This document shows positions 41,501 through 51,700 of a stretch of 64,000 nt of DNA, in pieces. The notes beneath the pieces are model-generated. The model was not told the origin of the DNA. It made no database searches and saw nothing but the letters and a program-made list of their open reading frames with translations. The stretch comes from Plutella xylostella. Its lineage: Eukaryota; Arthropoda; Insecta; Lepidoptera; Plutellidae. The stretch covers positions 4,784,001 through 4,848,000 of the forward strand of contig NC_063993.1 of assembly GCF_932276165.1 (NCBI RefSeq), in the 5' to 3' direction. A program made the translations under genes and the position numbers. Numbering within the stretch: the first letter of the stretch is position 1; each line of letters starts with the position of its first letter.

Positions 41501-44500
41501 ATATGACTTTATCTGCAGCTATACCATGACCTCCTTCTCCCTTCTAGCCGGCATGCTCGGGGTAGGCTCTCCGTACGGGAGCCGCGCAGCCCTGCACCAC
41601 TTCTCCGTGGACTGCTCCCACACCCACCGCGGCCTACTGGCCGGAGTCCTGCTTATAGTGGCCACCATCATCTCGCTCATCATGTTCTTTGTGCTGGCTA
41701 GCAACCCTGAAACTGTTAATGTGAGTTGTGGACGTAATTTATGTTTATTGGTAGTAGTGGTAGTTTAGTGGTATGATGTGCTTATTGTGTATGGCTTTAA
41801 GGTTTCGTAAGCATCTTGGTCCTACTAGGTAATAATATACAGGGTGTTGCAAAAAGGGTATAGTAAGCCGAAAGCTACATGTGCAGCATGGTATAACTAA
41901 GCCCGAAAATGAAATCAGAATTTCAAAATTCTCGAAAAAAAACAACTTTTTGCAACAACCTGTAGATTACCTAGTCTAAAACCTATTCTCTAAGGACAGA
42001 CAACAGCATATAAAGCTTTAATTGTATAAAAATTAAAACCTGCCTGCCTATGGTATTATACCAAGTGCTATATTAATTATTTTATTTCAATAGCTTGGAT
42101 TATAACAATAGGTTCTTCCGTTGTTACGGACCGTTACGGGAAATTGATGCTATTCTAGGAAGAGACACGGCTTCAGGCTGACTATTCGTGAAACAATGCA
42201 TTCCCTAAACGATAACGAAAACAAATGAATGTACACACATCGTAGTCGCTTGAGATTACTCGTGATAGAGTTCAAAACTACGATTTATATAGCAGATGTT
42301 CTATCAAAATTTTCCTCGATTGCTTTAAAAACGCTCAGTAATTCTGAATAGCTTGCCACTCACTGAAGTGGAAGCTACATGCATATGTCCTATATTATGA
42401 TTGCCAACACAGTTCCGTTAACATTAGCATAGTCCTTGCATATTTGGAAAAGACACTGGTATTTGCTTGTATACATAGTCGTAGAGTAACATAAAATAAT
42501 GACCCTTCCTACTATGTATTAATGGTTTAAATTTTACATTATACATGTAGGTACGTGTTGCTACATAATTTTGGATTCCTGACCTTCTCCTACTCGTATT
42601 ATCAATTCCACTAAGTACTATACTTACCGACTGTTTATTTCTTATAAACCTGTGTTGTTTCACTAAGGGCCACTTGCAGAAACATATTAATTCTAGATTT
42701 AGTGTCAAATCTCGATTTTAGAAACGTCAGTCCATATAAAATTTGACACTAAATCGAGATTTAACACAAAATCTAGATTTAATATGTTGGTGCAAGTGGC
42801 CCTAAATGGTATCCGTAAAATATTATTTTAAAATTTTGTAATTATATTTTCAGGACGCAATCTTCCAAGTGAATATATGTGAGCTCATTTTGTACTCACT
42901 GAGCCTCGCCGCCGCGGCCGTGGCGCTGAAGCAAATGAGAGCTTTGCCCTACAAACGGAAAAATGGAGGTAAGTCGTTGGTAATAAAAGTAGTTAGTAGT
43001 GGACCCTCTCAATTTTTGTTCTACGAGAGTATCCGCCTTTTGGCGACAACCTGTATACCTCTACAAACCAAATTAAGCTCTTTTACCTACCAATTTTTGT
43101 AAGCGAAGCTCTGCCTAGACATTCACTGCTAATTCAGGCATAGTTGGCCATTTTACTGTACTGACACCCTGGAAACCATCCATTCACGCTCTTAGACATT
43201 TCTTAAGAACCGCTTTTATCCCATCTCTTTAACCTTAAATTTTCTTCAGCGGTTCTGTGCCTGGATACATCTCTGCTGATTCTGGCTCAGTCGGGAATGT
43301 TCGTCTACTGCATGTTCAGCCTCATCGGTTGTCACCACACGGTGAATAGCAGACACAGCTCCGGACTGACAGGCTTCTTCTCGGAGTTCATGTCCCTTAT
43401 ACAGGTGAGGGAATTATAACCGTTCTTGAAAATTGGAAATGTTGTACTTACCAAACTTTACTCTGCTGTATCGACAAAAGTTAGGCTGGATGAGCTTAAA
43501 ACAAGGGGGCTTGGACAATCTTCCACTGGAGTTACCCGCGAATTGGAGATTTATCTTCTCTAAGAAAATAATGATACAGTTAATAGGAACCATGGCAGAA
43601 ATGTTGAACATGTACACTGTCCTAAATTCGCGGGTCATACCAAGCTATGCTGGCATACTCGTGGTCTCCACTCAAGATCTCGTCTACCCTAACTGTCATT
43701 ACTTCTTCTGCAGATAAGCGCGACAGGCCTTTCGTCAGCCATTTATTTCATTTAGACCCCCCGTGTACTAGGCAGTCACTGAAATATATGTGAATTCGTG
43801 GCTGCCTAGTGCGCGGGCTCCTATACAACGTCATATGTTTCACTAGCTGCCGAAACCCTGACTAGCCCGCGGCTAGGCTGCCTAGTGCGCGAGGGGCCTT
43901 ACTCACCTCTGCGGTCTTGTTACAGACAATAGTCCAGTCCTTGTTCATAATCGACGGGTGGTGGCGGCGCAGCGTGACGTCAGAGCAGCGGCGCAGCAAG
44001 CCGGGCCGCCAGCTCGTCACCTTCATGCTCGTCGCCAACATGGCCATGTGGGCCATCAACACGCTTGAGAAGGTATATATCCGTATTCTGTCATTTGACA
44101 TGTAGACATATGGTACAAGGTACAAGCACAGGTTTGTACATATATATATGCCATTAGGGTAATCTACTAGAGATGGTACAATCACCATCGAGATAGAGAT
44201 CAAACATCGTGAAGATTGTACATTCCATCAGGATAATGTAATCAGAAATATGGTTTGCGAGTAAGGATATGTCCAGATATTGCAGGCGACAGTTGCTATT
44301 CATAATCGACTGGTGGTCACCACCATATGGGCCAGCAACACCCTGGCTGTACCCACAGGGGCGATATATGTAATTGTCTTATTTTAAACGAATTATTTTC
44401 ACCCCCTAGAATCGCGCAGAGTTCCGCCCGGCGCACCTGGCGTTCTACGGGCCGTGGGCGTGGACCATCATCACGCACGTGTCCATGCCGCTGGCCATCT

Positions 44501-44583
44501 TCTACCGCTTCCACTCCACCATCTGCCTCTTCGAGATCTGGAAGAACGCCTTTATGAACAAACCCTTGTACCTCAATGTGTAG
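31268..44583 (+). CDS. OtopL: Otopetrin-family proton channel (otopetrin 1), 13 exons, 697 aa
   Basis: Otopetrins are proton-selective channels of the plasma membrane; in insects they serve acid sensing. Coding exons: 31268-31365, 36746-36901, 37291-37458, 39056-39170, 39745-39847, 40156-40281, 40614-41074, 41156-41258, 41548-41720, 42854-42968, 43250-43404, 43926-44072, 44410-44583. All junctions are GT-AG and the sum is 698 codons with a TAG stop. Residues 1-140 are a hydrophilic, Ser/Arg-rich cytosolic N-terminus. About 12 hydrophobic segments follow: TM1 near 145-167, TM2 near 182-202, TM3 near 250-275 with acidic E268 and E271, TM5 with CEWLYVLVEET, TM12 with THVSMPLAIFYRFHST and FEIWK at the C-terminus. 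The TM5-TM6 loop has sequons N358, N363 and N383. The start is uncertain: the ATG directly follows an acceptor-like TCGTGTCCAG, so an upstream exon may exist, and the frame stays open back to an ATG at 31199. The paralogue lies downstream on the same strand. The exact fly orthologue was not decided. Confidence 0.95.
31428..31549. mobile_element. MITE family M3, copy 1, in otopetrin 1 intron 1
   Basis: Ends GAAGGCCTAACACGGGGCG with AAGACGTGACAAAGG, and CTTTTCTCACGTCTTGACG with GTGGTAGGCCTTC, are inverted repeats. The same pattern occurs at 38893-39025. Confidence 0.75.
31671..32149 (+). repeat. Dispersed repeat R-A, copy 2, in otopetrin 1 intron 1
   Basis: Starts TTTTAACCGACTTCAAAAAA. It matches 3341-3840 nearly base for base, including GATTACTCCGCCGTTTATG and AGGGGTAAAAACAGGGTATG. 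It runs directly into the palindrome at 32150. Confidence 0.85.
32150..32424. repeat. Near-perfect 275-bp palindrome
   Basis: Left arm 32150-32273 and right arm 32301-32424 (124 bp each) are reverse complements with a single mismatch seen, around a 27-nt spacer. The outer part of the arms equals the 3' end of repeat R-A (CCGACTTCAAAAAACCACTA); the inner part (GACAGTACAAATATACCTAA) is not in copy 1. Confidence 0.9.
32427..32590 (-). mobile_element. tRNA-derived SINE fragment, minus strand
   Basis: The complement reads GTGGGTTCAAATCTTGCCAT (box B region), then CTCTTACGATGAAGGAAAAC and GATGAGGAAACCTGC, the usual order in lepidopteran SINEs. It abuts the palindrome. Confidence 0.65.
33237..33423. 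mobile_element. MITE family M1, copy B, in otopetrin 1 intron 1
   Basis: Left end TACACTTGCAAGCAATGAAA and AAGTTCCA. The right end is the complement of ACTCGCAAGCAATGAAAAAG and TTCCAGTG. Confidence 0.8.
34308..34450 (+). mobile_element. tRNA-derived SINE, family S2, copy 2
   Basis: TGGTGGTGTAACGGATATAA, CCATTCGTGAGGTCGTGG and GTTTGAATC match the copy at 24486. The tail differs. Confidence 0.75.
35341..36230 (-). mobile_element. Internally deleted RTE-type LINE, in otopetrin 1 intron 1
   Basis: On the minus strand, near 36215-36135, LAFVDYEKAFDSIETW is the start of a reverse-transcriptase domain. It is followed directly by 36129-35866, GVEMWALTVGVVGLVHRFKV through KICKLKWQWAGHICR, the C-terminal part. 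The middle of the RT is missing. The 3' end follows at 35710-35500, with CAT repeats. A second, oppositely oriented 3' fragment lies at 35341-35480. Confidence 0.8.
36346..36562. mobile_element. MITE with 53-bp inverted repeats, in otopetrin 1 intron 1
   Basis: Left end GTACGGTGGCCTGCGCCTAA then AAGTATACAGGCGGAG. The right end at 36510-36562 is its complement with one mismatch. TA dinucleotides border a CGGTGG...CCACCG core, suggesting a TA target. It lies about 180 bp upstream of exon 2. Confidence 0.85.
36968..37289 (+). repeat. Imperfect tandem repeat filling otopetrin 1 intron 2
   Basis: Units beginning ACCAGCCAGTATGTCTATCA or close variants start at 36968, 37034, 37146, 37218 and 37270, separated by pyrimidine-rich text such as TTATTTTCCCTTCACC. 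The last unit merges into the true acceptor of exon 3. Confidence 0.7.
38893..39025. mobile_element. MITE family M3, copy 2, in otopetrin 1 intron 3
   Basis: GAAGGGCTAGCACTGGGCGC and AAGACGTGAC are mirrored by TTTTTTCACGTCTTAATTGC, GCCCTGTGC and TAGCCCTTC. It ends 30 bp before the exon 4 acceptor. Confidence 0.8.
41838..41964 (+). mobile_element. MITE family M2, copy 2, in otopetrin 1 intron 9
   Basis: TACAGGGTGTTGCAAAAAGG at the left and TTTTTGCAACAACCTGTA at the right form terminal inverted repeats. Same family as 28452, in the opposite orientation. Confidence 0.8.
42664..42804. mobile_element. MITE with GGGCCACTTGCA ends, in otopetrin 1 intron 9
   Basis: TAAGGGCCACTTGCAGAAAC, ATATTAATTCTAGATTT and the mirrored AAATCTAGATTTAATATG, TGCAAGTGGCCCTA. 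A second inner inverted repeat (AGTGTCAAATCTCGATTT) is also present. Confidence 0.85.
43752..43902. mobile_element. MITE-like element abutting otopetrin 1 exon 12
   Basis: The left end GACCCCCCGTGTACTAGGCA resembles the complement of the right end GGCTGCCTAGTGCGCGAGGG. The block GGCTGCCTAGTGCGCG also occurs inside at 43800. The right end lies 23 bp before exon 12. Confidence 0.65.
44282..44347 (+). pseudogene. Degenerate, internally deleted copy of otopetrin 1 exon 12
   Basis: Lies in intron 12. The stretch TTCATAATCGACTGGTGG repeats the start of exon 12 (TTCATAATCGACGGGTGG). It is followed almost at once by CATATGGGCCAGCAACAC, resembling the end of exon 12 (CATGTGGGCCATCAACAC). About 80 bp from the middle of the exon are missing. 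No usable splice frame is evident. Confidence 0.6.
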
Positions 44584-44821
44584 CTAGGTGATCGTGTTTA
44601 TATCTTGTATTATATACGTACTGTTACGATTGTGATGTTGGTTTTATTTATTACCGACTTGATGTGGCCCACGAGCTTAAAATGTTTCCCTTGGAAATGT
44701 ATATAAAAAAGTAGCATATACTTACCTAATATATTAATCCAGGTTAAAAACCCGGCCAGGCGTCAGCCATTGAGTATTCTGAATGATCTACACCCGAGTC
44801 AGCCATGTTCTATGGCGTCAG

Positions 44822-44986
44822 CTAACTACAGAATACCAACCAAATTTCATAAAAAATTACCTCACTTATACTTACGGCCCGTGGGCGTGGAACATCATCA
44901 CGCACGTGTCCATGCCGCTGGCCATCTTCTACCGCTTCCACTCCACGAATCACGGGATGAGAAGTAGACAATATATCCAGGGTTGA
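44822..44986 (+). pseudogene. Relic or alternative copy of otopetrin 1 last exon (exon 13')
   Basis: The core 44873-44946 matches 74 bp of exon 13 (encoding YGPWAWTIITHVSMPLAIFY and the following FHST) with two mismatches; one changes the tryptophan-following T to N. Homology stops abruptly after the HST codons, so the FEIWK tail is lost. An AG at 44820-44821 would give a phase-0 exon with an open frame through the copied part to a TGA at 44984-44986. Its pyrimidine tract is weak. It lies about 290 bp beyond the true stop. A dead duplicate is more likely, but use as an alternative terminal exon is not excluded. Confidence 0.8.
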
Positions 44987-45120
44987 AACCCGCCAGGTTT
45001 CAGATTAATACAATATTTCTAATTTCATAAAAAATAGCCTTATGCACCCGTTGGATTAGGAATTTATTCAATGATAGAGAAAATATAACAACGTGCACTC
45101 TCGGTGTAGAGAATCTCTCT

Positions 45121-45730
45121 ACTAAGGTATTATAATAATAATATAGCCTTTTATTTCCGAAAACTTACAAATAGTAACAAAATAAAATCTTACATAGGTA
45201 TCTTATAACTACTATTTCTTAAAAACTTATACTACTATTTACAAGCATGCAGTTACAGAATGTCTCTGATTTCGGTGTGCCTTACGGCAAAGGCCTCCTC
45301 CAACTCTTTCCATTGTTGCCTGTCCATGGCTACTCTTGTCCAGTGAGCTCCTACCGTGAGTTTCAGTTCATCCTCCCACCTTCTTGCTTTCCGTCCTCTG
45401 CTCCTGACACCATCCCTTGGGTACCAAACTGTCACCTTTTTGCTCCATTTTTCCTTTTTGCATCGAAGCATATGCCCAGTCCATCTCCATTTAAGTTGAT
45501 CTATACGTGATAGAATATCCGTTAGTTTGGTTTTGTGCCGTATATCTGTACTTCTGACTCTATCTTTTAGCTTCAAACCTAGCATGCTTCTTTCCATCCC
45601 TTTCTGGCATCTTTCTAGTTTTTCCCTATGGTTTTTCGTAAGGGCCCAGGTTTCACAGCCATATGTTATGCAGGGTAGGATGCAGGTATCAAAAGTCTTC
45701 TTTTTGATCTTTATGCTCACTAAGGTATTA
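45121..45730 (-). mobile_element. 5'-truncated RTE-type LINE with 12-bp target-site duplication
   Basis: The direct repeat ACTAAGGTATTA at 45121-45132 and 45719-45730 flanks the insert. The minus-strand frame 45718-45253 encodes a LINE RT C-terminus (LPCITYGCETWALTK, LKWRWTGHMLR, ARRWEDELK). The 3' end carries an (ATT)n tail on the minus strand. Confidence 0.85.
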
Positions 45731-46218
45731 AGTAAATTATAATTATACGAACATTAACTTCCCGAGTTTTAGGTTATTTACAGATAACATTCAAAAATCA
45801 GTGATGCAGTTAAAAATGCACAAACAAAATAATATTGTCCAAGCCCAAAGTGACCTACCCTACAAGAGTACCTACAACCAAATGTTTGCATGCATTTGAC
45901 AATCCTTCGATCCGCAAAGCTGACTCAAACTGAATAGAGTGCCTCTGTAGTTAGCCTCCTGTGTAGGTACCTCCTTGGAACTGAGCAGTTGTCCCGGCTA
46001 TTGTATTCAAAGACGGAGACAGGTCAATTTCGTCCATTTGAATTTATGCTTCAAATTCAGCTGTGTCGTGTACTGTGTAACCAAGGCAGGTAAATCAAGA
46101 AGCAGAGGGTTAGCTAGGTATACCTACAGTTGGTTTTGCGAAAATGACAGGCCAATGTAATAGGTTTAGAGCGATATAAGCTTTTCAAAGCATTCATATT
46201 CATTTAGTTATTTCATAT

Positions 46219-46475
46219 CGGTCGGATGGCGTAGTGGTTAGTGGCCCTGACTGCTATGCCGGAGGTCCCGGGTTCGATTCCCGGCTGGGGCAGATATTTG
46301 TTTAAAGACAGATATTTGTACTCGGGTCTTGGGTGTTGATATTTATATTTAGTATCTATCTATCTATGTATTTGTGTAGATATATCAGCTGTCCGGCACC
46401 CATAACACAGGTTCTGCCTAGCTTGGGGTCGGATGGCCGTGTGTGAGATGTCCCCACATATTATTATTATTATTG
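46219..46475 (+). mobile_element. tRNA-derived SINE with S1 head and a different 3' half
   Basis: The head (box A TGGCGTAGTGG, box B GGTTCGATTCC, GGGGCAGATATTTG, CTCGGGTCTTGG) equals S1. After it the sequence changes to ATATCAGCTGTCCGGCACCC and ends in (ATT)n, a CR1-like tail. Confidence 0.85.
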
Positions 46476-47019
46476 TTATATACCTATGTGCTTATGGTAG
46501 AATAGAACTTTAATAGGTACTTGCAAACCTTGGTAACCTACCTTAAAACGTAAAATTAATTATCACTGATATGTGGAAAGGATTTAAGGCAATGCCTAAG
46601 ACTATGTATGGCGTCATAATTAGTCATTAGTTCATAAGAAGATAATCCAATAGATAAGGATTTTTCTCATTTCGAGATAACACTTTCACACTACAGACTG
46701 CGTCGTGCTAATTAAAAAAGTACTTACCTACCGTACTAACATTACAGTAATTTTATCTTGAAAGTAAGTTCAATTTATAGTATGTGTTCCGAATCATGAA
46801 AGACATAGAACGGGAATACATTCTGAGGTATTTTTGACCTAGTAAAATAATATGTTTTATGATAATTGCCTACAATGTAACAGGTTGTTAAGATTATTAA
46901 AGGGTGTGTGCAACGGTGTAAATCAGTTTACTGTAGCTAACCATCAAGCTCGTAGAGAGAAGCACTAATTCGAATGCGTATTTTTGTTGATTGCAAAGTT
47001 ATGGACCCAAACAATAATA

Positions 47020-47103
47020 TACACTCGCGTGCAATGAAAATGTTCCAGGGACATAGCACTACATGGCAATGGTAAGTGGACTCTTTCATTGCTCACAAGT
47101 GTA
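47020..47103. mobile_element. MITE family M1, copy C (short)
   Basis: TACACTCGCGTGCAATGAAA and TGTTCCA at the left; CTTTCATTGCTCACAAGTGT and A at the right. Only 84 bp long. Confidence 0.75.
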
Positions 47104-47445
47104 TTATTATCAAGAGTCTAATAGAGTTTTCGATTAAAAAAAATTACCTGCATAAAAAACTAGCCTGATCTATATCCTAATTCCAGTATAAAGAAGGCAG
47201 AGTACATTAATTACCAGCAGCACTGCTCCGTTCATTGCCCTCCGTCGAGACAAGCGTCCACGTCCTTAGAACGGAAGATACGTCAGCATCATGATCAGTG
47301 AGTACTGCTCCTGAAATTTCAGGACATTTTGTTTCTACAAACAAACAGTGTAATAAGCGTTGAAGATAACAATTCTACTGAAACAAGTGCAATTCACTCA
47401 TCACCATCAGCCACACTTGCAATTAATCAAAGCTAGTGTAAGTAA

Positions 47446-47715
47446 CGACCGAATGGCGTAGTGGTTAGTGACCCTGACTACTGAGTCGATGGTCCCGGGT
47501 TCGATTCCCGGCTGGGGCAAATATTTGTTTAAACACAGATATTTGTTCTCGGGTCTTGGATGTGCCCGTAAAATGGCAATAGGCCCGCCCCCTATTACAT
47601 TGGGACTAACATAACACTCTGGCGTAAAGTGGGTGCAGCAATGCACCTCTGCCTACCCCGCAAGGGAGTACATTAGTACAAGGCGTGAGTGCGTGTTTCT
47701 TTTTTTTTTTTTTTG
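47446..47715 (+). mobile_element. tRNA-derived SINE, family S1, copy 3
   Basis: Almost identical to the copy at 15841 from CGACCGAATGGCG through GGCGTGAGTG. A poly(T) run follows. Confidence 0.9.
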
Positions 47716-48705
47716 TAAGTAAATAGCACAGAGCCAAACACTTCAAAAATCTGTCTTTCTCTATGCGATGGTGATAATGTTTTTCTAAATCCAACCTTTT
47801 TACCTTATACACGGGAAAATTGCAGCAGTAAACACGGTTATTCCAACAAAAAACCTACGGGGGAGCCGGGTAACCACCTCACCCGGTCCGGACACTACTC
47901 CCTGCACATAAACCACCGGCTCCTATATCATCACGGCGTTCAGGGATGCTCTAATAAATAATTAGCATCCACCGTGTCATTTTCAGACGCAGCCACTAAC
48001 AAGGCTCAAAGCACGGACCCCTCCCCGCTACCCCGCCTCTTCCCCCTCAACTTCTTAACACCGTGTGATTAATTTATCTTTAATTAAACGTCTACCTTGA
48101 AACGATTTAGATCTTTTGCACTAACTAAATAAATAACGGCGGTTAACCTTCTACGTACAAGATGATCCGCTACGGGGTAACCGGAAATTTCACTGTGCGT
48201 TCTCTAAACTTTGTAATTATGCCTACCAGCCAAAATAACATGATCCAAAATTTTACAGATTATTACAAAAGATCGGTCGCACAATTATTAATGGCTATTG
48301 GGATTTGAGGTTATTTTGTACGGTGATAAAATTAAGTAATCCGAAAATAAACAGGCCAGATCAAACCGCAAAGTAATGGCTGACCAGACTTTTACACAAA
48401 CAACCACTAGCCCATTTAAATTTCAATTTCATAGTACCTTACTTACATCCCAATGTATAATAATATCAGCAGGGCTACGTTGTATACTCTACTAATCATT
48501 TGCACACGTTATATGTTTAGATATTACTCACATGCACACTCACACCTACACAAGGAACAGTCGATAATTTGCACGACGAGAATAAACGTCTGCGATGAAC
48601 ATTTCCAGCGTTCTTTTTTCAAAATACAATTTAAACGGTGAAAAAGGGAGTAATAAACTAAGTTGTGCGAGACATACTGGCCGGCTATAACGCCTCGGCT
48701 CTAAG
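47716..48705. other. 5' flank of otopetrin 2
   Basis: No repeat recognised. A GC-richer stretch at 47850-48050 of unknown nature (GGGAGCCGGGTAACCACC) could be an unrecognised LINE or SINE part. The transcription start of otopetrin 2 is probably here. Confidence 0.4.
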
Positions 48706-51700
48706 ATGAAAAATAAAGATAAATGCAATCAAAACGGGAAGGATTGGCGGGAGCGCTCCGAGCTCGTCTCTGTGCCTGAAGATGAAAGGTGAGTCCACCG
48801 CCGCCGCCTCATTAAATGCACTATTAGTCGACAACATCGATAACCACTCGCCCAGACAAAACAACGCCCCTACGTACTGGGATATCCAGCCAGTAATTAT
48901 GGAAACTTGGGCCGTTTTCTAATTTGAAGATAAAGGTTTCTTCCCTTTATTCAGTGAACTATTATTTGCCATTAAGTACTTAAATAGTACCTACGTTTAT
49001 GTTTCAGCGAGCTGGTGCCACATGCGTTGCCGCGACTCAGCATCGTGCCACCCTGCAGTACTAGCTCCAGTGTTGACGCTCTCACGACGAAAAGTGTCAA
49101 GCCTTCGTTATCACATGGCGAGTATGTTACCATTTGACCTGACTAAACTCGGATTATGATTCCCTATTATAAAAATATTATACCCTCCTATAACTATTAT
49201 TGAAGTTCAAATGTTTTAACCACTTAACTAAAATAATTTGCTAGCTTAAAATTTGCAAAGCGTTGCACTTATAAATTAATATTTCAATAGCATTGTAACA
49301 CAATAATGTAATCCAAGTGGAACTAATGTGAAGTTTTAGATTATTTCAGTAATAATTGGTGGCATTTGTTTCAGTGAATCGATGACGGTGCTCCTGTCTG
49401 CGTTTTATGCGAAATTGTTAATAGTTTTAGGGATCGCGCTGCCCGTTACCAGCACTATACAGAATGAGCTGTACACTAATTTATCTTCCGATGTGAGTAT
49501 TTCGGATAAAAACTTACTTAAGTACTATTTACTTGTATAACCTGAATAAAGTCTAAACCAAGTTTTCACGGATTACGGAAGTTTACTATTTGAAAGCATT
49601 AAATTGAACCTCCGTTTAAGATCCGTTAACCTCCGTTGCTTTTGGTAAGACCGTTAGTTTTCAATCCAATATTATGTAATGTAACTACTTAACTAGACCC
49701 TGTAAAATTATGCATAAGTATTTATATTTACCTTTCAGATTTTTACGATGTACCTGTACATAGTTAGCATGACTTTTCTGGCCTATACATTTTACCACCT
49801 TCGCATTTCGTCAAAACCCAAAAACCGTAAGTTTTTCCAGAATGTACTAAAAGATTTATCCTACTATAGAAATAACAGAGCATTTACATTACACAGATAA
49901 ACAGATTTCATCATAATAAAATAAACCGTCATAATCGTCCACTGCTGGACACTTCCCAAGATTTTTCCTTTTGTTTCTGCAAAAGAGAAGGACCCAGCTG
50001 AAGAGTTTTCCAGCTGTATTGTCCGACTAATGTTCTAGTTTTCAAGCTTTAAAACGAATCAACTTCCAAGCAAAACGTTTCATTTAACATCTGATTAGTA
50101 ACTATTTCACGCAAGAGCTTAGGTATTAGATTTCAGTTTAAAACCTAAGTCCCCGAAACTTTACAATTAATTCTACACTAATACACTGGCGAGCAGTGAA
50201 AAAGTTCTAGTGAATTTAGCACAAAATTACTACTTAAACGGATAAAGATAGCTTAATTACGCCATAAACAATAGTTTAGTACCTACCTTTAGCAGCGCAT
50301 ACCATAAATAACTAAAAACGTAAAAATTGAGCCGTTTGGTGTCAGCGTTTTCGGGTGGAACTTTTACATTGCTCGCGATTGTAAGAGACTTTTAACTAAG
50401 TAATATTCTAACCAAAAAACTGATTGCAGAAAATCTAAAACGCACGCGGTACGGAAGCTTCTACCTGCACATGGGGGTGGCGGGGTTCAGCGTGGGCTCC
50501 ATCATCTACTCGTGCCTGCAGGTGGGCGGGTACTTCGACCTGCGCGGCGACTGTCGCCTGCTTGTCGTGGCGCTGAAGCCGGCCCTGAGGATACTGTTTA
50601 CGGTCGCGCAGACTGTCTTCATATTCTCTTATACCGATGTGAGTGTGAGCGGTTTAAAGGGAGAGATTTAGTTAGAACTAACAGAGTATCGCGAACCCAG
50701 GCCTTAGAATGTTTTCGTTCGGAAGCCTGTTTGCGGTCCATTATGTCATTTTTGACCATTTCGTTCATCTATCAAAGTTTCAGTAAGAATAATTTAAGTA
50801 AAAATATAGGTACATAGTTAAGTAAAAATTAGTTACTTGATTAGTAATATAACATAATGTTTGTAGTTTGTTAAAAATATCTGTTTATATGTTTCCATCG
50901 AGAGTATTTAAAAAATTATATTATTATAGGGGTAGGGCTTCCTACTTAGTAACTTATTATCGCTTGCGGAGGAAAACAGTTCCTACTTTGCTTACCAGAA
51001 TGAACTGTTCGTGGAAGTTGTTATCCGAGGTAATAAATATGCTAACAGCGTCGCATAGAACATAAGCCTATGTAACTGTTAGTACCTAAGTAAGTATATA
51101 CTTCCGAGGTACGGCCATGTTTTGTCGTCCGCCTGAAAGGATACTTTATGTAAAGTACCTAGGTATATTCAACTACATGAGTGACCTACGTATCCTTGTC
51201 TCCTCTATTTCCTTGTGATAAGGTCTAATAGTTCAGAAACATTACAAGTATGTACGTACATGTAAAGTACTTTAATGGGAGTATCACGCATCTCTACTTT
51301 ATGAAAAGGTAGTTTATTTTATATTTATTCACTGAATGGTGTGATAAGTACATAGGTATAGTGCTAATAATTTTACACGAGATTTAGGATTAAGGTAAAT
51401 TTCCTTCCGTGTTTTTATAGAGTAGGTAAATATTAGGATAAATAAAAATATTTTTAGTACCATCGGGGAAATCAATGATGAGTCATAGACATAAACATAT
51501 TAAAATTTATTTTCGCTATAATGATAGGATAATTATGATCTGGAGTAGCCCTGTAATAGAACCTGTATACTAATATACTTAATTATTTATCCAACTCTTC
51601 TTCCCAGATCTTAGACCCAATGCGGGGCATCGTGCTCCACCGCTTCGGCCTCATGCACCTCATCGCCACCAATGTGTGCGAGTGGCTCAACGTGGTCGTC

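Noticed and set aside
43660..43705. Text like a LINE 3' end (CGTGGTCTCCACTC) in otopetrin 1 intron 11
   Set aside because: Too short to assign as a separate element. It resembles 35681 but may be a small fragment only.
50639..51607. Extra otopetrin exon in intron 5 of gene 2
   Set aside because: The open frames there carry no otopetrin similarity and the exon 5 to exon 6 junction is already in phase.
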